A stretch of 5,413 nucleotides of DNA from Thermogladius sp. (GTDB lineage: Archaea; Thermoproteota; Thermoprotei_A; Sulfolobales; Desulfurococcaceae): contig WYEE01000045.1 of NCBI GenBank assembly GCA_009904025.1, forward strand, positions 1 to 5,413. The letters run 5' to 3'. This document shows, one piece after another, positions 3,422 through 5,413 of this stretch. The position numbers and the translations under genes are program-made. The first letter of the stretch is position 1; every line of letters begins with the position of its first letter. The notes below the pieces were generated by a model that saw only the letters and a program-made list of their open reading frames with translations, did no database searches and was not told the DNA's origin.

Positions 3422-5413
3422 TTCTCTTCACCATTACAACGTACACTTCGCCTTCAATATCCCATTCTCGCACGAATCCCTCTCCCTCGGGGATCTCATC
3501 CACCAACTCGATTTTCAGGGAGCCGGTTTCACCCCTCATATAGTCGATGAAGGGTTTAAGCAGGTTCTTCTTATCCTCTGGTGCTTTAATGGAGGTCTCG
3601 ATCTTCTCGTTTAACTCCAAGTTCATCATTTTCCTCATCACCTGTATCCTTCTAACAAGGTCTCTTGCCAAGCCCTCACCAACCTCCCGGTCTGTCAAGC
3701 TCGTGTCCAAGGCTATAGTGCCCAGAGGGCTTTCCTCAACAGAATACCCCCTCACATATCCTACACTGACCTCCACATCCCCCGCCTCGATCCTAACTCT
3801 GGTGCCATCGATATCCAGCTCGTAATAGCCCTTCGACAATAACTCTCTGGCGATATCCCCCTGCCTCTCCATGATGCGCTTCAACGCCAACCCTGTTAAC
3901 TCCCTCAGCCTGGGCCCCAGCCTCTTGTAGACAGGTTTCAACCTGTATTCAACAAGCTCCTCAACCCTCCTGGCCTCCCTAACCTCTACCTCCCTCGAGT
4001 TCAATATCCTCCTTAGCAAGGAGACGTGTTTCTCAACGACGTTTACAACATCTCTCTTATCCGTGAAGACGATAACACTCCTAACAGGTTGCCTCAGCTT
4101 TAACCCAGCCTTCATCCTCGCGGCCGCTACTTTGTCCGCGAGAACCCTGATTACCTCCATCTCCCTCTCAACATCCTCGTCTATTAAGTCGAGCCTGGGC
4201 GAAGGCCAGTCGAAGAGATGTATCGACTCTACACCCTCTAATTCCCTGAAGACATTCTGGTAGATGAACTCTGTGAAGAATGGGATCACCGGTGAGGCGG
4301 CTATAAGCCAGTTTCTGAGGACGTAGTACAGAACACTGTAAGCCGCCAGCTTGTCCTCCGTCTCCTCCTCAACCCAGATCCTGGGTCTCACAATCCTGAG
4401 ATACCAGTGGCTGACATCCTCCACTATAAACCTCCTCAACTCCCTGACAGCGTCGTGAACCCTGTACTCCTCGAAGCTCTCGGCTACTTTCAACATCATC
4501 CTAGTGAACCTGCTTAACAGCCATTTATCCTCGAACCTCAGCTTGCCCAAGTACAGCTCGAGAGGGTGCCTTGCAGGGTCAAATTTATCCAGGTTCATGT
4601 AAGTCGAGGCGAACAGGTAAACATTCCACGCGATATTAAGGTCGCTCCCAACCTCCTCAATACTCCTCCAAGAGAACTTCAAGTCCTCCCAGGTAGTGTT
4701 GCTCAGCAACCAAAGCCTGAGAGGGTCTCTGCCAACTCTCTCAATAGCCTCGTCGGTGCCAACGTAGTTGCCTAGGCTCTTATGCATCTCCCTACCCTTC
4801 TCATCTAGGGCGAAGCCGTGGACTAGGACGGTCTTATAGGGGCTTGAGCCGAAGCCTATTACCCCGGATCTAAGTAGTGAGAAGAACCAGCCTCTAACCT
4901 GGTCGTGCCCTTCAACTATGAAGTCCACTTGAACCTCGCCTGGATCCAGCTCGCTCGGGTGTTTGCGTGAAGCATAGAAGGCTACACCGCTGTCAAGCCA
5001 GACGTCGACTACATCGCTCACCCTCCTCATCCTCCCACCGCATACAGGACACTTGAGCTCCACCTCATCGATCCAAGGCCTGTGGAGGTCTTGGGGAGCC
5101 TCCCCGCCGAGGGATTTGATCTCCTGGACACTGCCCACCACCACAGTGTGGCCCTTCTCGCAAACCCATACTGGCAGAGGGGTGCCCCAGTACCTCTGCC
5201 TTGATATAACCCAGTCCTGGACGTTCTCAAGCATGTTTAGCATTCTCTGAAGAGCCCAATCCGGGATCCACTTGACTCTCTTCGCCTCCTCGATCAGCCT
5301 GTCCTTTAACTTTGACACCCTTATAACCCACTGCTCCGTGGCCCTTAGGACAACCGGAGTCTTACACCTCCAGCAGACAGGGTATTTATGGGTTATCGAT
5401 CCCGCGTAGACCA
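3414..5413 (-). CDS. ileS: isoleucyl-tRNA synthetase, N-terminal part outside the window
   Basis: The reading frame stays open through the right edge, so the GTG at 5318 is internal and not the start. The visible part is 665 codons. The full enzyme is usually about 1040-1060 residues, so the HIGH motif and most of the editing domain are missing. The enzyme charges tRNA-Ile with isoleucine in the cytoplasm. Numbering from the first visible codon: C-W-R-C-K-T at 13-18, A-T-E-Q-W at 24-28, the S-R-Q-R-Y-W-G-T-P-L-P block at 70-80, a zinc-type C-P-V-C-G-G at 121-126, D-V-W-L-D-S-G at 136-142, G-H-D-Q-V-R-G-W-F-F at 168-177, and M-H-K-S-L-G-N at 209-215 in the KMSKS position. The anticodon-binding domain begins near 248 (S-W-R-S-I-E-E-V), followed by the C-terminal domain. 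The stop TGA overlaps the start of cdd. Confidence 0.97.
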   Translation of the reverse strand, partial: VYAGSITHKYPVCWRCKTPVVLRATEQWVIRVSKLKDRLIEEAKRVKWIPDWALQRMLNMLENVQDWVISRQRYWGTPLPVWVCEKGHTVVVGSVQEIKSLGGEAPQDLHRPWIDEVELKCPVCGGRMRRVSDVVDVWLDSGVAFYASRKHPSELDPGEVQVDFIVEGHDQVRGWFFSLLRSGVIGFGSSPYKTVLVHGFALDEKGREMHKSLGNYVGTDEAIERVGRDPLRLWLLSNTTWEDLKFSWRSIEEVGSDLNIAWNVYLFASTYMNLDKFDPARHPLELYLGKLRFEDKWLLSRFTRMMLKVAESFEEYRVHDAVRELRRFIVEDVSHWYLRIVRPRIWVEEETEDKLAAYSVLYYVLRNWLIAASPVIPFFTEFIYQNVFRELEGVESIHLFDWPSPRLDLIDEDVEREMEVIRVLADKVAAARMKAGLKLRQPVRSVIVFTDKRDVVNVVEKHVSLLRRILNSREVEVREARRVEELVEYRLKPVYKRLGPRLRELTGLALKRIMERQGDIARELLSKGYYELDIDGTRVRIEAGDVEVSVGYVRGYSVEESPLGTIALDTSLTDREVGEGLARDLVRRIQVMRKMMNLELNEKIETSIKAPEDKKNLLKPFIDYMRGETGSLKIELVDEIPEGEGFVREWDIEGEVYVVMVKRIG
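3428..3432 (-). promoter_or_regulatory. Shine-Dalgarno fixing the TTG start of cdd
   Basis: GGTGA on the minus strand, complementary to the archaeal 16S rRNA 3' end, with 6 nt to TTG 3421. It lies inside the last codons of ileS. Confidence 0.55.

Noticed and set aside
3623..3641. Two box C-like TGATGA sites on the minus strand
   Set aside because: They lie in ileS coding sequence (Met-Met region), and no CTGA follows at guide spacing, so there is no second C/D RNA here.
3338..5250. Several plus-strand open frames of 66-92 codons opposite ileS and cdd
   Set aside because: They are antisense shadows of strongly conserved genes, with no recognisable domains or ribosome sites.
5316..5318. GTG as the start of ileS
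   Set aside because: The frame continues upstream to the window edge with strongly conserved IleRS sequence (C-W-R-C-K-T, A-T-E-Q-W), so the GTG encodes an internal Val.
1..5413. CRISPR array, insertion sequence or phage genes
   Set aside because: No regularly spaced direct repeats, transposase, integrase or terminal repeats were seen in the window.

Overview
The window looks like chromosomal DNA of a hyperthermophilic crenarchaeon, most likely Desulfurococcales or a close relative. The evidence is a simple single-OB-fold SSB closely resembling Sulfolobus SSB (Thermoproteales generally lack this type), AGG/AGA and ATA codon preference, TTG starts, TATA-box promoters with short leaders, and overlapping genes. 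The genus assignment is inference.

Layout, left to right. (1) 1-730, minus: 5' part of a gene for a Sec-exported protein with a transglutaminase-like core, cut by the window edge just after its catalytic Cys motif. It has its own TATA box. (2) 786-2058, minus: a tight three-gene operon of a Uri/DUF123 GIY-YIG-like nuclease, ssb, and an orphan PqqD-like protein. Each junction is a TAATG stop/start overlap. (3) 2038-2125: a compact divergent control region. It holds a symmetric TATA element and, on the plus strand, a nearly ideal box C/D guide RNA (C, D', C', D, correct spacings, k-turn terminal stem). The RNA runs across the Shine-Dalgarno and start codon of the next gene. (4) 2102-2851, plus: a class I SAM methyltransferase resembling the Trm9-like tRNA-modifying family. 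(5) 2852-3022: a convergent intergenic region with four copies of the 7-mer GGATTAA in both orientations. (6) 3023-5413, minus: cytidine deaminase (cdd) overlapping by 8 nt the end of isoleucyl-tRNA synthetase (ileS), whose N-terminal part lies outside the window.

Most genes are housekeeping: translation (ileS, probably the methyltransferase), pyrimidine salvage (cdd), and DNA maintenance (ssb, Uri nuclease). The most unusual feature is the candidate C/D sRNA embedded in the start region of the methyltransferase gene. It could be a 2'-O-methylation guide, an L7Ae-bound leader switch, or both. The second oddity is a PqqD-like peptide-binding protein translationally coupled to ssb with no radical-SAM partner in view.
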